Source: Notospermus geniculatus
Taxonomy: Eukaryota; Nemertea; Pilidiophora; Heteronemertea; Lineidae
DNA: 64,000 bases
NCBI GenBank assembly: GCA_002633025.1
Contig: NMRB01000879.1
Span: forward strand, 139,473-203,472
Direction of reading: 5' to 3'
Shown: positions 11,509 through 21,119 of the stretch, piece after piece
Layout of the letters: the number at the start of each line of letters is the position of its first letter
Numbering within the stretch: the first letter of the stretch is position 1
The notes under the pieces: model-generated
Told to the model about the DNA's origin: nothing
What the model saw: the letters and a program-made list of their open reading frames with translations, nothing else
Database searches by the model: none
Position numbers and translations under genes: made by a program

Positions 11509-11763
11509 TTCTGTAAATGACTCTACAAAAAATCCATTATTATCATTTACGAAGTGTTTCTGTAAAAAGACATTACAAAAAATTCCATTATTATCATTTA
11601 CGAAGTGTTTCTGTAAAAAGACATTACAAAAAATTCCATTATTATCATTTACGAACAGTTTCTGTAAAAAGACCTTACAAAAAATTCCATTATTATCATT
11701 TACAAACAGTTTCTGTAAAAAGGACTTTACAAAAAAATCCATTATTTTCATTTACGGACAGTT
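11509..11763. repeat. 51-bp tandem array, 4-5 copies
   Basis: CTGTAAAAAGA recurs at 11560, 11611, 11662 and 11713, exactly 51 bp apart. The period is 17 codons, which keeps frames open on both strands; these are not genes. Confidence 0.9.
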
Positions 11764-12413
11764 TCTGTTGAAACACAGAGTTTCTGTAAATTTAGAACAA
11801 TCTCCGTAGAAGAATAGCGGCCTTATATTTAAAGGCAGATGTTGTAAAAATATAGAAATTCACTATTAAGAATTCTAAGGAGATCTGTATTTATTTTAAT
11901 AAAGTTCAGTACTTTTACAATATGTTTCGTTTTAAGAACAGGAACTACAGAAATTGTCGTAAATTTACAGGAAAAAAGAATGTATCCTGTATTTTAACAT
12001 GTGAATTCTGTAAATGACAGGGAAAATATGTTTTAAGAAGGACTTTGCTGTAAAATAACAAAAAAAATCCCATTATTATCATTTACGCACTGATTCTGTA
12101 AAAAAATTTCTGTAAAATCTACTGTTTTTTCTAACAGTGCGTGATGCTGGTCAAGGTGATCCTGATATCGACATGTCTGGGAAAATGTCTTGTCTCATAC
12201 AGGCATAACAGGACATCGTTGACCTCCCTCGGAATGAGCCGAAGCCATATGCCTCTTGAAGTTCCTTTTCAAAATGAGGCACCCGCATCGCTCGCAAAGA
12301 GTCTTCTGGGCTTCATCCCAGGCTTCATTTTCCGAGACGGAGACCACCCTTGGAACAAGCTTCACTACTTTACTGAAACAAGAAATAAGCAGTTCAGGAA
12401 AGTCAGTAGGCAT

Positions 12414-12600
12414 CAGGGACCTTATTCACAAAAGATCCGTAACTTACGCATCCGTAACCCTTAGTTACGGACCTTCTGCGGTACCGTAAGATTTACGCTA
12501 CGCTTTATTCACAAAACGTTCCGTAGACCATCCTTATCACTACGGATCTCCGCAAAGTTACGCATTCCGGGAAATCGTCGTTCTTGGAATCGTCCCCATG
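12414..12600. mobile_element. Likely left terminus of the first PIF/Harbinger element
   Basis: The start CAGGGACCTTATTCACAAAAG is followed by repeated and inverted TCCGTAAC and TTACGC blocks. The same style of terminus, CAGGGGCCTTATTCATCAAG, begins the element at 54225. It lies 160-350 bp upstream of a Myb/SANT gene of Harbinger type. The matching right end after 16.5 kb was not found. Confidence 0.5.
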
Positions 12601-13221
12601 CATTCTTCAATGCCGATGCCAACATAACATGGAGCGATTGTAATGTTCCGAGATGACCTTTCTTTCGGAGAGGCGCTCGGAGATTGCAGTGTTCATTCGG
12701 TGTGTATTCCGTTCCGTTTATGCCTCTGCACTACTAGCACTCTATGGATAACAGCCAAAATGTCTGAGAAAAGAAAGAGGAAACCTAACTTTACAGAAAA
12801 TGAAAGTCGCCGGCTTTTGGAGCTCATTGAAGAACATTATGAGGTTATCTCTTCGACATTTTCTGACACTGTGACAAACGAGCGCAAAAAAAAAGTGTTG
12901 GAAGGATATCTGTCAGAGGGTTAATGCAGTCTCACCATGCCAGAGAGATATCGATGACTTGAAAAAAAGGTGGGATGATTTGAAGACGCGGGCCAAGAAA
13001 CGGGCGAACAAAGATAGGGCAGAGGACGCCAAGACAGGGAATGAGCCTCGTAAAACTGAAGATTTGTCAGATGTTGACCGGAGAGTTATCAGTCTCTTGG
13101 GAACGACTAAAGTTTTTGGGATTAAAGGAGGCTATGATACGGCTGACCCCAACCACTCTCAAGTACATGAAGAACCGACACAAAAAAAATCCAAGGTCAG
13201 TTTAATTCCTCCAAGGTCTAC

Positions 13222-13460
13222 TAAAGCCTGGCGCACACGAGCGACTAAAATGGGGACGACTACCGATGCGACTACTACGTCGCATGCGATAATTACCTTT
13301 GAGGTCGATCAGTGATGTCATCCGCGACATCACTGATCTTCCAATGAAGCATTTGTCGCAACCGAGTAAAAAAATAAAAAAAGCTAAAAATATGTTCAGT
13401 CGTTGCTGTGGTCGCAAGGCCGGTCGCCGAGAAAATCGCTCGTGTGCGCTATGCTCAAAG
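13222..13460. mobile_element. MITE in the Myb/SANT intron
   Basis: The sequence GGCGCACACGAGCGAC at the left returns as CGCTCGTGTGCGCT at the right, with a further inner palindrome AGTGATGTCATCCGCGACATCACT. The insert occupies much of the 571-bp intron. Confidence 0.65.
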
Positions 13461-14032
13461 GCATTATTTCCTCAGAGGAATGTCGTAAAGCATTTCAATA
13501 AATTTTGATGAAAACCAACAAAAATTGGTACACCAACAAAAGTATGTTCACCCTAACGAACGTGGTAGGTTCAGGAGGAATTTCTAAAATATTCTCCAGT
13601 AATGTATCTCCAAAGGAGAAAATCAACCAAATATCTTTCAGTTAGTCAAATGGAGGATGTGACATAGAGTGCGGTATCAAAGGACGCATATCGTATAAGT
13701 TCCCCAAGATGAAAAAAAACGTGTTTTTGCAAAGTCCTTAAGAAAAGGCCTGTCATTTTCTTTCAGATCGCTTCAGCGCCGCCGGCCACTATCTCAACTC
13801 CACTGAGTGACCAAGAGCAGTCTGATGTGGAAGAGCTTGGTGACCTAGGCCTGGAGAAAGAAATTCCCTTCAGTTTTGGCGCATTTCAACAACGTGTGAA
13901 TTCTCCTTTCTCGGAACAAGTCGAAGATGGAAGTGTTCCAGGTACTTCTGCAGCAATTGCGGAATCTCGAAGACGTGGGTGGAATTGGCCGTTCTCGGAA
14001 CATGTCGAAGATGCAAGTGTTCCAGGTAGTTG

Positions 14033-14111
14033 TGCACCTCCGTCTGAGCCTGCTTCAAGGACCCGAAGCCCAGCACCTCCGTCTGAGCCTGCTTCAAGGA
14101 CCTGAAGCCCA
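14033..14111 (+). repeat. 39-bp coding tandem duplication
   Basis: Two copies of a 39-base unit encode APPSEPASRTRSP. They differ at one informative place: CGA at 14064-14066 in copy one is TGA at 14103-14105 in copy two. Confidence 0.9.
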
Positions 14112-14375
14112 GCACCCTCTGCGACCAATGTCAGCGGTGACCTGTTGTCAATTGAGAAGGAAAGGTTGGAGATCGACAAAAAGCGACTTCAAGTCGAAGA
14201 GAAAACTGCATCCCTTCTCGAAGAGCTCGTTCAAATTGAGCGTGAAAAGTTGGATCTCCAGCGGTCAAGCAGTACTACAGTTCTAACATTTGAGCCAGAC
14301 ATGCCAGAAGAGAAACCTGCGCACGCCCCGACGCGTCTTACTGCTAAGAATATTTTTGAATCCATGCAGATGTGA

Positions 14376-15188
14376 CATTTTATGGACAGATTTTCATACC
14401 GTATTCTCCTACTTAATTGAGATAGCGATGGTAGGAACATAGCTTTGTGGAAAACCCGGAGAACTAAAAGTATTTCATTAGGTTACAGCCGGCTTCTTAG
14501 GCTGCCTGTCGCCAGGAAAACCTTTCAAATTGATTTATCTGGTCTTAGATATTTTCCCACTGTTGAGTTGGGTCATTTTCATTGATAAGTGGGGACGGCG
14601 GGTAAGTTGACATCCATGGTGAAATCACACTTTTCAGAACAGTTCAAGAAAGTTACAGTAACAAGAAAGAGAAAAGCGGAGTATCCGTTCGTTATTTGTC
14701 GAAAATCATTTCAGACATGAGGCAATTTTAATTACTCAAAATCACAGTTATTGATTAAACTGTGAGGTTATTAGCGTGTGTCACATTTAACCAAGTCGGT
14801 AAGGGGTAAATATTGGACCCCGTGGCATAAACATGACAATTCGACTGAAAACGTAGTCATTTAACCACCTTCATTAGTAATTAGTCAGAATTTACGTTTT
14901 ATTGTCAACACATCTATAGTGAGTTTAAGAAATCTGACAGTGGCGCTAACGGTAATTACGTCATAATGACGAGACTAGTGCCCAGTTTATTGGTAATATG
15001 CAGTGGGTCTCTTAAACTCCCTATTCACACTATATGAAAAAGTAATCAATTTCAGGCGATGTGAAAGGACAAAAACTTGTTGAATGGCAGATTAGCCTGG
15101 GACAAGTAGTTCAATTTCAGTTCTCTTATTTGTCGTTGATTTGAAAATGAGTCACTGATCACTGTCTACTTTGACGTTAATAAAGTGT
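14376..15188. other. Spacer between convergent Harbinger genes
   Basis: About 800 bp between the 3' ends of the Myb/SANT and nuclease genes. No further feature is supported. Confidence 0.5.
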
Positions 15189-16496
15189 TTAGTTCCAGAA
15201 ATGCTCCCTTATTATCCTTGCTCGAGCAACGGTCCCATCAGCATCATCAGCCATGACAGGACGATTTTCGTCTAGGTCTGGATTGTCTCCAATCACGGGT
15301 TGTACACCCGGTGGAAGTGGTACACCACGCTCCTCGCAGATATTGTGAAGCACTGCAGTTGCAATGATCACCCTGCAGCACCGCTCAGGGCGGAGTTTGA
15401 GGATGCCTCCTGAAAATAAATTAAAAAACGTTGGCAACAAGAACTGACAGGGGTCGATTCAGGGGGACGCTACAGAGGGGATTCCACACCATAAGTCCGA
15501 AAGTCTATATGAACCTTCGGATCTGTGCGCCTTCAAACTTGTTGGACGTTTTTAATAATCTTGTAAACGTTTGATTTTTAGGACTTGTGGGCAGCAATTA
15601 GGTTGCACACCACCTCCATTCCCACGCTTAAGAGCAATTAACCCTTACTTCAACATGACCAAGTGCCAGGCCTGTGTAATTAACAGAGACTGACAAAATT
15701 CTACTACCTGCAGCCTCATGGAAAGTATACGAAGTTACCCTAACGTCATTTGGGAACTACGACATGGATTATTCACCACTGACTTGAGCACATTTCCAAT
15801 CTCGGTATTTTCGTCATGATGAAGTAATAAAGGTTGACTTTGATTGCGTATTTGGGGAAGTGTCCTTGTAATCCTGTTGCTGGAAAGCCCGTACAGGCTA
15901 TTTCACTCAGTCGGGCCCGGTTACTTTTCCTTAGATGATGGATAGGGCCTGCACAAATCCAAAGCCGGAAAGAGCCCATTGCCCATTTTCTCTCATGAAG
16001 GCTGTGGTGAAAGGAACTTCTGGCCCACATAATCGATGAAATTAAACTGACACTCACCTTCTGAGTGCAAACATTGCCATCTGACTTTCCATCTGCCGAA
16101 AGTCCCTTCGATTGTCTGTCTAATCCTTCTATGGTGGATATTGTACCGTCTTTCTGCATCATCCGCCGGGTTCTGTATAGGCGTGAGTACCCATGGGCGC
16201 AAAGGGTATGCAGAGTCGGCCAGAAGATGTCCGTCACGATGAGGGTCATTTGCCAGCTCCCTGTTAAGGTGCGAATGTGTCCACATGAATGAATCATGTG
16301 TGGAGCCGGGCCACTGCGCCACAATATTTGTGAATTTCTTGTCATGAGAGCAGACTCCCTGAACGTTAATTGCATGGTAATGGTGCCGACATACGTATGC
16401 AGCTTCATCTTGTGCCGGTCGTTTGATCTGAACAAGGGATCCATCTAGACATCCCAGCACGTTGGGTATTCTTAGGGCATAATAGCTACTCATCAA
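15189..16496 (-). CDS. HARBI1-like DDE nuclease (PIF/Harbinger transposase)
   Basis: Two exons are seen: 16496 (or slightly upstream) to 16058, and 15409-15189. They join through a 648-bp GT-AG intron in phase 1 to restore a Gly codon. The catalytic signature is complete: Asp in NVLGCLDGS, Asp in LLADSAYPLRPW, and Glu in RQTIEGTFGRWK. The second exon has the family's VIIATAVLHNIC block and a stop at 15189. The N-terminal exon or exons are missing, and an acceptor TAG near 16480 is possible. No stop interrupts the recognised part, so it may be intact downstream. The convergent Myb/SANT partner is broken. Relation to PIF/Harbinger rather than a domesticated HARBI1 is inferred from that pairing. 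Confidence 0.85.
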
Positions 16497-16515
16497 ACAA
16501 TATTGGACGATATTA

Positions 16516-16674
16516 ATGATATGTAGGAGGAAACCAGAGACCCCGGAGGAAACCTACGATGTCGAGGAGAGATCGCCCTCTCTACCACATAAAGCCACTT
16601 GCACGACCGGGGATCGAACCCGCGACCTCAGTGGTGGCAGGCGCCGATGTTTCCATTGCGCCACCCCGACATCC
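16516..16674 (-). mobile_element. tRNA-derived SINE
   Basis: Read on the minus strand, an A-box-like GGGGTGGCGCAATGG is followed about 50 bases later by the B-box GCGGGTTCGATCCCCGG. The body then reads GCAAGTGGCTTTATGTGG and TTTCCTCCGGGG. This head-plus-body layout is that of tRNA-type SINEs, transcribed by RNA polymerase III. It abuts the 5' side of the HARBI1-like exon. Confidence 0.75.
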
Positions 16675-16785
16675 CTTCTATCATCTTGTCATATCTATGA
16701 TGGACCTCTCCAACCAGTGGAAGGAACTGGGCAAGGAGATATTTTGTTTGTTGGGTGTGTTGTTGTTGGTGATGGTGCCACCGGG

Positions 16786-16838
16786 CTGTTTCCCTGGCTT
16801 CAGTGGACACGTTGGTGTCCCTGAAGCCAGGGAAACAG
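16786..16838. repeat. Hairpin with 23-base arms
   Basis: CTGTTTCCCTGGCTTCAG is followed after a short loop by its complement CTGAAGCCAGGGAAACAG. The stem has one mismatch. Confidence 0.85.
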
Positions 16839-17114
16839 TTAGTAGTCTACGTCATTATTACTTTCATATGGGTAAAACCAGTTACTGCTATTGTTACGGC
16901 AGTTTTGATACATTTGCCATCGGGATTAGGATTAGGCCCAGGCCCAGAGTGGAAATACTGACTGCTGTACCCCTGTCGTAACTCGATTATCCTGTGCCTT
17001 AATTGAATGATTTATTTCGCATATGGTAGCAATTGCAACATCTCGAAAAATAACTTAATAAAGAGAAAAAAGAATAAAATACAAAAGATGATAAAAGAAG
17101 AAGAAAAGACGAAA

Positions 17115-17226
17115 AGGGAAAAAAGCAGTGGACGGGATTCGAACCCGGGGCCCTGGGTTGTGAAGCAACGATCATTCCGCCGCCGTGAACCAACAAGACG
17201 TGCAACGCCACGAAGACGTGCAACAG
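17115..17226 (-). mobile_element. tRNA-like sequence (SINE or tRNA relic)
   Basis: On the minus strand, TTGTTGGTTCACGG resembles a D-arm/A-box, and CCGGGTTCGAATCCCGTCC is a good B-box and T-arm. No full acceptor stem is visible, so a working tRNA gene is unlikely. Confidence 0.5.
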
Positions 17227-17295
17227 CAGTGACGTGCGCTACACCTCAACGGCAACGCACGGTAGCGTTGCTATGATGCGCTTTGGGTAAATCTG

Positions 17296-17531
17296 TGACG
17301 TCATCGTGACGTCATCAAATCATAAGTTTGAAATTAAATCTAAATTTACAAACAAACTGCTGAGCGAAGTGACTAATTGCGCCATCGATACATCATTTCC
17401 AGTCCTCCTTAACTTTCATGCGAAGTTTGAGCGCTTAACAATGCCGTATTGTGTGTTTTTGGCACGCTGTTTGCCAGAAGCCGGACTTCTTACATGAGGG
17501 GAAATTCAGAATCGGACCGCCTGTGACGTCA
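17296..17531. promoter_or_regulatory. Three full CRE palindromes
   Basis: TGACGTCA occurs at 17296-17303, 17307-17314 and 17524-17531. This octamer is the consensus for CREB/ATF factors. There is no gene start nearby on either strand that I can support, so a regulatory role is speculative. Confidence 0.3.
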
Positions 17532-17997
17532 GCAGCTTCGCTATCTGGCCACTGCGCGGCGTTCCGGGTCCTTTGCGTCTAGTTTAGATTACGTTAAAGA
17601 TGCTGTCTCGATTGTAAAGTATGTCAGTTATTTGCGAGATTAGGGGTGTTTTTCATTCCTTCAAAATGACAGTTTCGCAGCAGTGTAGGCCTAGGGGCTA
17701 GTGCTGCGTGCATGTATACACTACAGTAGGCCTAGCTGCAGTGTGCATTGTACATAGGCCTACATCAGCTTGTGCTCCTGGGATTCTAGCTAACCTCATC
17801 CCTGGATCTTTCCCACTGGCTATGCTTCATTCATGCTTGCCTGTAGCATGCATTGCATGTAGGCCTAACAAATTTTAGCCTTGATTGGTAAGGGCTACTG
17901 CTCTAGCTATGACGCTCGAAGTCGGCCCTGGGCAACCCGGCCATGGGACAAAGTTTGGCGTCCAGATGCCGCGACTTTCCCCAACCGAACCAAACAG

Positions 17998-18790
17998 TTA
18001 CCACATTATATACAATCCCTTGTTGTTGTCTTCTCTGCTTGTTGCCTGTCCCCGTTGCACAAAAGTAGCAAGTCGATTGACCGCTGGCTCTTGAAAGCCG
18101 TTCAAGTTGCCGGGTATAACGATACTATCGGTGTGCCTATAACTGTTGATACTGCCGCTAATGTCCATCCTGATGACTCGTTGGACTTGTCGCAATCTAC
18201 CAATACGTCATCGTACGTTGGGCTCAAGGCAATCCACACTGGATCGTCGTAGTTGTCCTTATAGAATCGTTCGTGCTTGGCCACTTCTTTTGTTTTCCGG
18301 ATTCTCAAATGTTTTTCGAGGTCGGTGTGTCCACACATGGCAATTGAAGCGGCGTGAAATAGGCAACTGCCGTCACCAGGGACATTTTCATGTTTCCATT
18401 CGGCGTGCAGATTTAGCGGCACGTATTGCGCTAACAATATCTCTGCGTTTTTTGTCGATGATACGGAGATCTCCTTAGAAGTGCCCAAATCCTGGTGGAG
18501 GGGCCGGCAGTGACAACGTCCGCATAAAAATTTCTTCTCGCCTTGCTGCTGTCTTTAGTGCTTCATTTGAGTCTTCAGCGGCTTCTTTTAGTCGGAGCAG
18601 CGACACCCGGTAATAAAAGACGTCTTCGGTGAGAGGGTCACGCAAGCAACAGTTGCACCAGTAGCCAAGTGGCATCGATCCTACGTCGTCGAACATTTCC
18701 CTCGTCAGGTCTTGGCATCTGTAATGGAACCACGTCAAACAGCCCTCGCAGTGTATGGCGCCGCCTTTACATTCCCTCTTCCAAAGAATC
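17998..18790 (-). pseudogene. PHD finger plus OTU-like domain, decayed
   Basis: Read on the minus strand, a C4HC3 PHD-type finger comes first: CKGGAIHCEGCLTWFHYRC then GYWCNCCLRD (about 18780-18645). After a charged helix and a frameshift at about 18480, an OTU-like start VPGDGSCLFHAAS follows (GDGxC holds the expected Asp/Cys). Then come SGWTLAAVSTVIGTPIVSLYP and, after another frameshift near 18110, FQEPAVNRLATF and GLYIMW with a stop at 17998. OTU domains are cysteine proteases that remove ubiquitin-like groups; vertnin-like proteins share this fold. The FLYWCH-MULE on the same strand 0.9 kb upstream suggests one former transposon gene. Confidence 0.62.
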
Positions 18791-19261
18791 TTTGAGACAG
18801 GTAGGCCTAATGGCGATGTATTGGTGATACACTCTATGCAGGTGTTTCATTCTTGCCTCCAAGGATTTGTTTGCGTTGGTGATCAGAGACTTGAGGGATT
18901 CTGTCTTCCTTACTTTCATTGACCGCTTTGTACTATGGTCGCACCATTTTTGGCCGTATAGGCATGACTAATGTTCGCCCACTCCCACCAGTCTACTAAC
19001 TTGTCTGCATTGATGTCTTGGGAAGCACGGATCTTGCGTTCGGATTTTCATTTCTGGCAGTTAGCGTACATGCAATCTTGATTGATAGTATCACAAACAA
19101 AGGTCCCAATTAACTCATCTGGGTCGGTGCTAGTTACCACCTTTTCACGGTGCTATCTTTCAAGTTGAAGTCGAAAGTTTTCACATTGTTTACAGACGCA
19201 GAAGAGATATTTCATATGCAACATTTTCAGGCCGTGCAGCAGAAACCTCACTTGGTCTAAA

Positions 19262-19500
19262 AATAAAATTTTACAGAAAGTATACGGAAGATTGCATCTC
19301 AGATTAAAATATACAATGAAACAGTTCGAATAATCAAATAAAATTTTACAGAATAGAGAGGATTGAATCTCAAATTTAAATAGGCCTACCTTATAGATAC
19401 AGTCCGAAATCAAATCAAATTTTACAGAATACAGAAGATTGCGTCTCTAAATATCTTGTACATTGCACAATAATACAGTCCGAAATCACTGGTAGACTGC
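19262..19500. repeat. About 80-bp tandem repeat, three degenerate copies
   Basis: The block AAATTTTACAGAA-TA-GA-GATTG-TCTC recurs three times, followed by variants of ACAGTCCGAAATCA. It separates the MULE part from the PHD/OTU part. Confidence 0.7.
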
Positions 19501-20720
19501 TACGTGTACGTGATTTGCTATATATTTCAATACATTGTGGAGTCCGTGTCCCTGCAGAGTATTCATCCCAGCGTTACACAGCTGTCCGTGATGTCGTGCA
19601 TATGACGTCCTCTGTTTTCCCGTCCGGGAGGAGTCGAGATTGCAGCGTGACGAGTGATGCCTCATTGTGCAATAATGATACAAGGAGGTAAAACTTCAAC
19701 TGTCCTTTCCTGGCTTTCGTGTTCAGGCGATTGTGCCAACCTTCAACATAGTTCGGACAGCCTTCTTGAAGTGACGGACATTTCCCGTCTCGATCAGTTC
19801 TTTTGCGACATTGAGCACTTCTAGTCCCATCGGCGTTTTCCTGACATAAGGGCGAACAAGAGCGGGACCTGCTTGACGTTTTCGTTGGATTTGATGAAAG
19901 CGTGTAAGGTAAAAAGCTGCGAAAACGGCTTCCTTACCACTTTGAAGGTGGCATCCGCATACCAATGTTTGGCATTACGTACAATCAAAATTTGATCATC
20001 CGTCACAAAAATCAAATGCCGTCTTTCTCCAACTTCAACGTCTTTTTTCAAAAACCCATCTGGAATGTGGTCTTCGCTGAGCGTAAAATTGAGGTTATCT
20101 GGTTCCTTTGGGCGATTTCCTGTGTGTATTCGATTCCCCTGTTGTGCGATGTCGGCTGGTGCAGGGATACAACGTACAGGGACGTTTGGATCAATTTCTT
20201 GGCGCATTACTTTGTCGATGATATCAGCTGCTGAGCGAAAGATATCCTCTAAGGCCTTTTTTAACAGTGGGTGGAACTTTGCTCGCAGTGGCCGCCAATG
20301 CGAGCAAAGTTTCAGCCACTGCGGGAGGGTGAGAATGGTTTTGCACACCGCGAATGAATTCGTCGCCAACTTGTTTGATCGCCAGTTTGCAGGCGTTTTC
20401 TTGTTACTGACCGTGCATCTCCACAGGACGGAGGCGGAAGTTCTGCGCTTTTCTGTATAGGAATGTCCTAGACTGTCCATCGGCTTTGACTTGCCTCGCT
20501 GGGACGATTGTTCGACAAGTTCGTAAGTTATATCACGACTGTTGCTTTCGACATCAGCAGGGTTTGGTCTTGGTGGTGGACCTTGGATCGATTCTTGACT
20601 AGCAGCTCTCTCGGCATTATCCATTGGTGGTGGATCGTGGATCGATTCGTCACCAGCAGCTGTCTCATTATGGTTTCCGATGTCAAGATCGGAAACGATA
20701 GGCCTATTGTGTTTGGTCAT
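19500..20720 (-). pseudogene. FLYWCH-MULE transposase, decayed
   Basis: From about 20510 on the minus strand there is a FLYWCH finger (SYTEKRRTSASVLWRCTVSN; after a frameshift ACKLAIKQVGDEFIRGVQN, then HSHPP). The frame shifts back and a MULE transposase core follows: RHLIFVTDDQILIVRNAKHW, YADATFKVVRKPFSQLFTLH and KQVPLLFALMSGKRR. After another frameshift the middle of the domain is missing. The C-terminal signature NYVEGWHNRLN, then FYLLVSLLHNEA, appears at about 19760-19640. The upstream part (20720-20560) is Pro/Ser-rich. At least three frameshifts and an internal deletion make it inactive. Mutator-like elements with FLYWCH fingers are known in animals. Confidence 0.8.
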
Positions 20721-20724
20721 GGTG

Positions 20725-20757
20725 TCTGTGTGTGTGTGTGTTTGTGTGTGGGTGGAA
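20725..20757. repeat. (TG)n microsatellite
   Basis: A run of GTGTGTGTGTGTGTTTGTGTG lies just upstream of the MULE gene start. Confidence 0.8.
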
Positions 20758-20947
20758 TGTGATTAATGCACTAGGCCTGACTAGTTTACCTACATTCTGC
20801 CCTCCAGGGGCATTTTCCGAAAAATGAACAATCCCCAAAAACTCAGCCCAGAGAAAAAACATCAAACTGTAATTGATAGGTTAAGTAGCTTAATTAATTC
20901 TTCAACTCCTGTGGGGGTAAATTGTTCCATTTTTGTCTACCACATAA

Positions 20948-21114
20948 GGGGCACAGTCCGCGTGAGCTACTGCAAAACTAATGTATTAGGCCAGCCCTGC
21001 ATACCATGATATATAAATACACAGAGCACACCTGGATGACCTATATTTCTGTCCGCAGTGAAGTACACCTGACTGCGGACAAGATTTTGCAGTAGCTCAT
21101 GCGGTGTGTGTCCC
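20948..21114. mobile_element. PIF/Harbinger-type MITE with TAA duplication
   Basis: The terminal repeats GGGGCACAGTCCGCGTGAGC and GGGACACACACCGCATGAGC (right end, minus strand) continue as TACTGCAAAA in both. TAA lies outside both ends (20945-20947 and 21115-21117). Confidence 0.85.
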
Positions 21115-21119
21115 TAATG

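Larger units (their letters stand above)
9492..12139. mobile_element. CACTA/EnSpm-like non-autonomous element
   Basis: The ends are CACTGTTAGAAA and TTCTAACAGTG, flanked by CG on both sides (9490-9491 and 12140-12141). A smaller relative at 57851-58152 has the same ends and a CA duplication. CACTG ends with 2-3-bp duplications are known for CACTA elements. The inside holds an 87-bp tandem array, a long inverted repeat, a nested MITE and a 51-bp tandem array. I recognise no transposase. A 123-codon frame at 10835-11206 has no known domain. Confidence 0.8.
9399..12372 (-). pseudogene. C2H2 zinc-finger exon split by a CACTA-like insertion
   Basis: The exon starts after the acceptor at 12373-12374 and ends at the donor at 9398. 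Its two parts, 12372-12140 and 9491-9399, are separated by a 2,648-bp element. With one copy of the CG duplication the frame continues across the junction. Fingers: TLCERCGCLILKRNFKRHMASAH is complete; a second is seen as CPV, DKTFS and YQDHLDQHH; a third as RKCAKIFNSRENLAKHMRTH. Both damaged fingers show TGA (12197-12195 and near 9470) where a zinc-ligand Cys is expected, and the second also has a short duplication. Phase 2 at both ends agrees with the next exon. Most likely a decayed gene. Confidence 0.68.
12760..14375 (+). pseudogene. Myb/SANT-like protein of a PIF/Harbinger element
   Basis: Exon 1 (12760-13195, donor GTCAGT) starts at ATG with MSEKRKRKPNFTENESRRLL and continues with ICQRVNAVSPC and DDLKKRWDDLKTRAKK, a three-helix Myb/SANT domain. 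Exon 2 (13767-14375, acceptor TTTCAG) joins in phase 0. It has two copies of a PFSE.VED.SVPG repeat, Ser/Pro-rich repeats, and a charged C-terminal helix (about 14145-14260). PIF/Harbinger elements encode such a protein to bind DNA and assist the nuclease. Two lesions are visible: a 1-base frameshift near 12899 (GTGTTGG for an expected GTG-TGG) and TGA at 14103-14105. The partner nuclease faces it at 15189-16496. Confidence 0.8.

Noticed and set aside
11422-11809. Overlapping repeated frames on both strands
   Set aside because: They come from a 51-bp tandem array; no domain and similar openness in several frames.
15773-16444. 223-codon minus-strand frame
   Set aside because: It overlaps the HARBI1-like exon in another frame and has no domain of its own.
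17115-17226. A functional tRNA gene
   Set aside because: A and B boxes exist but no complete acceptor stem or clear cloverleaf; kept only as a tRNA-like repeat.
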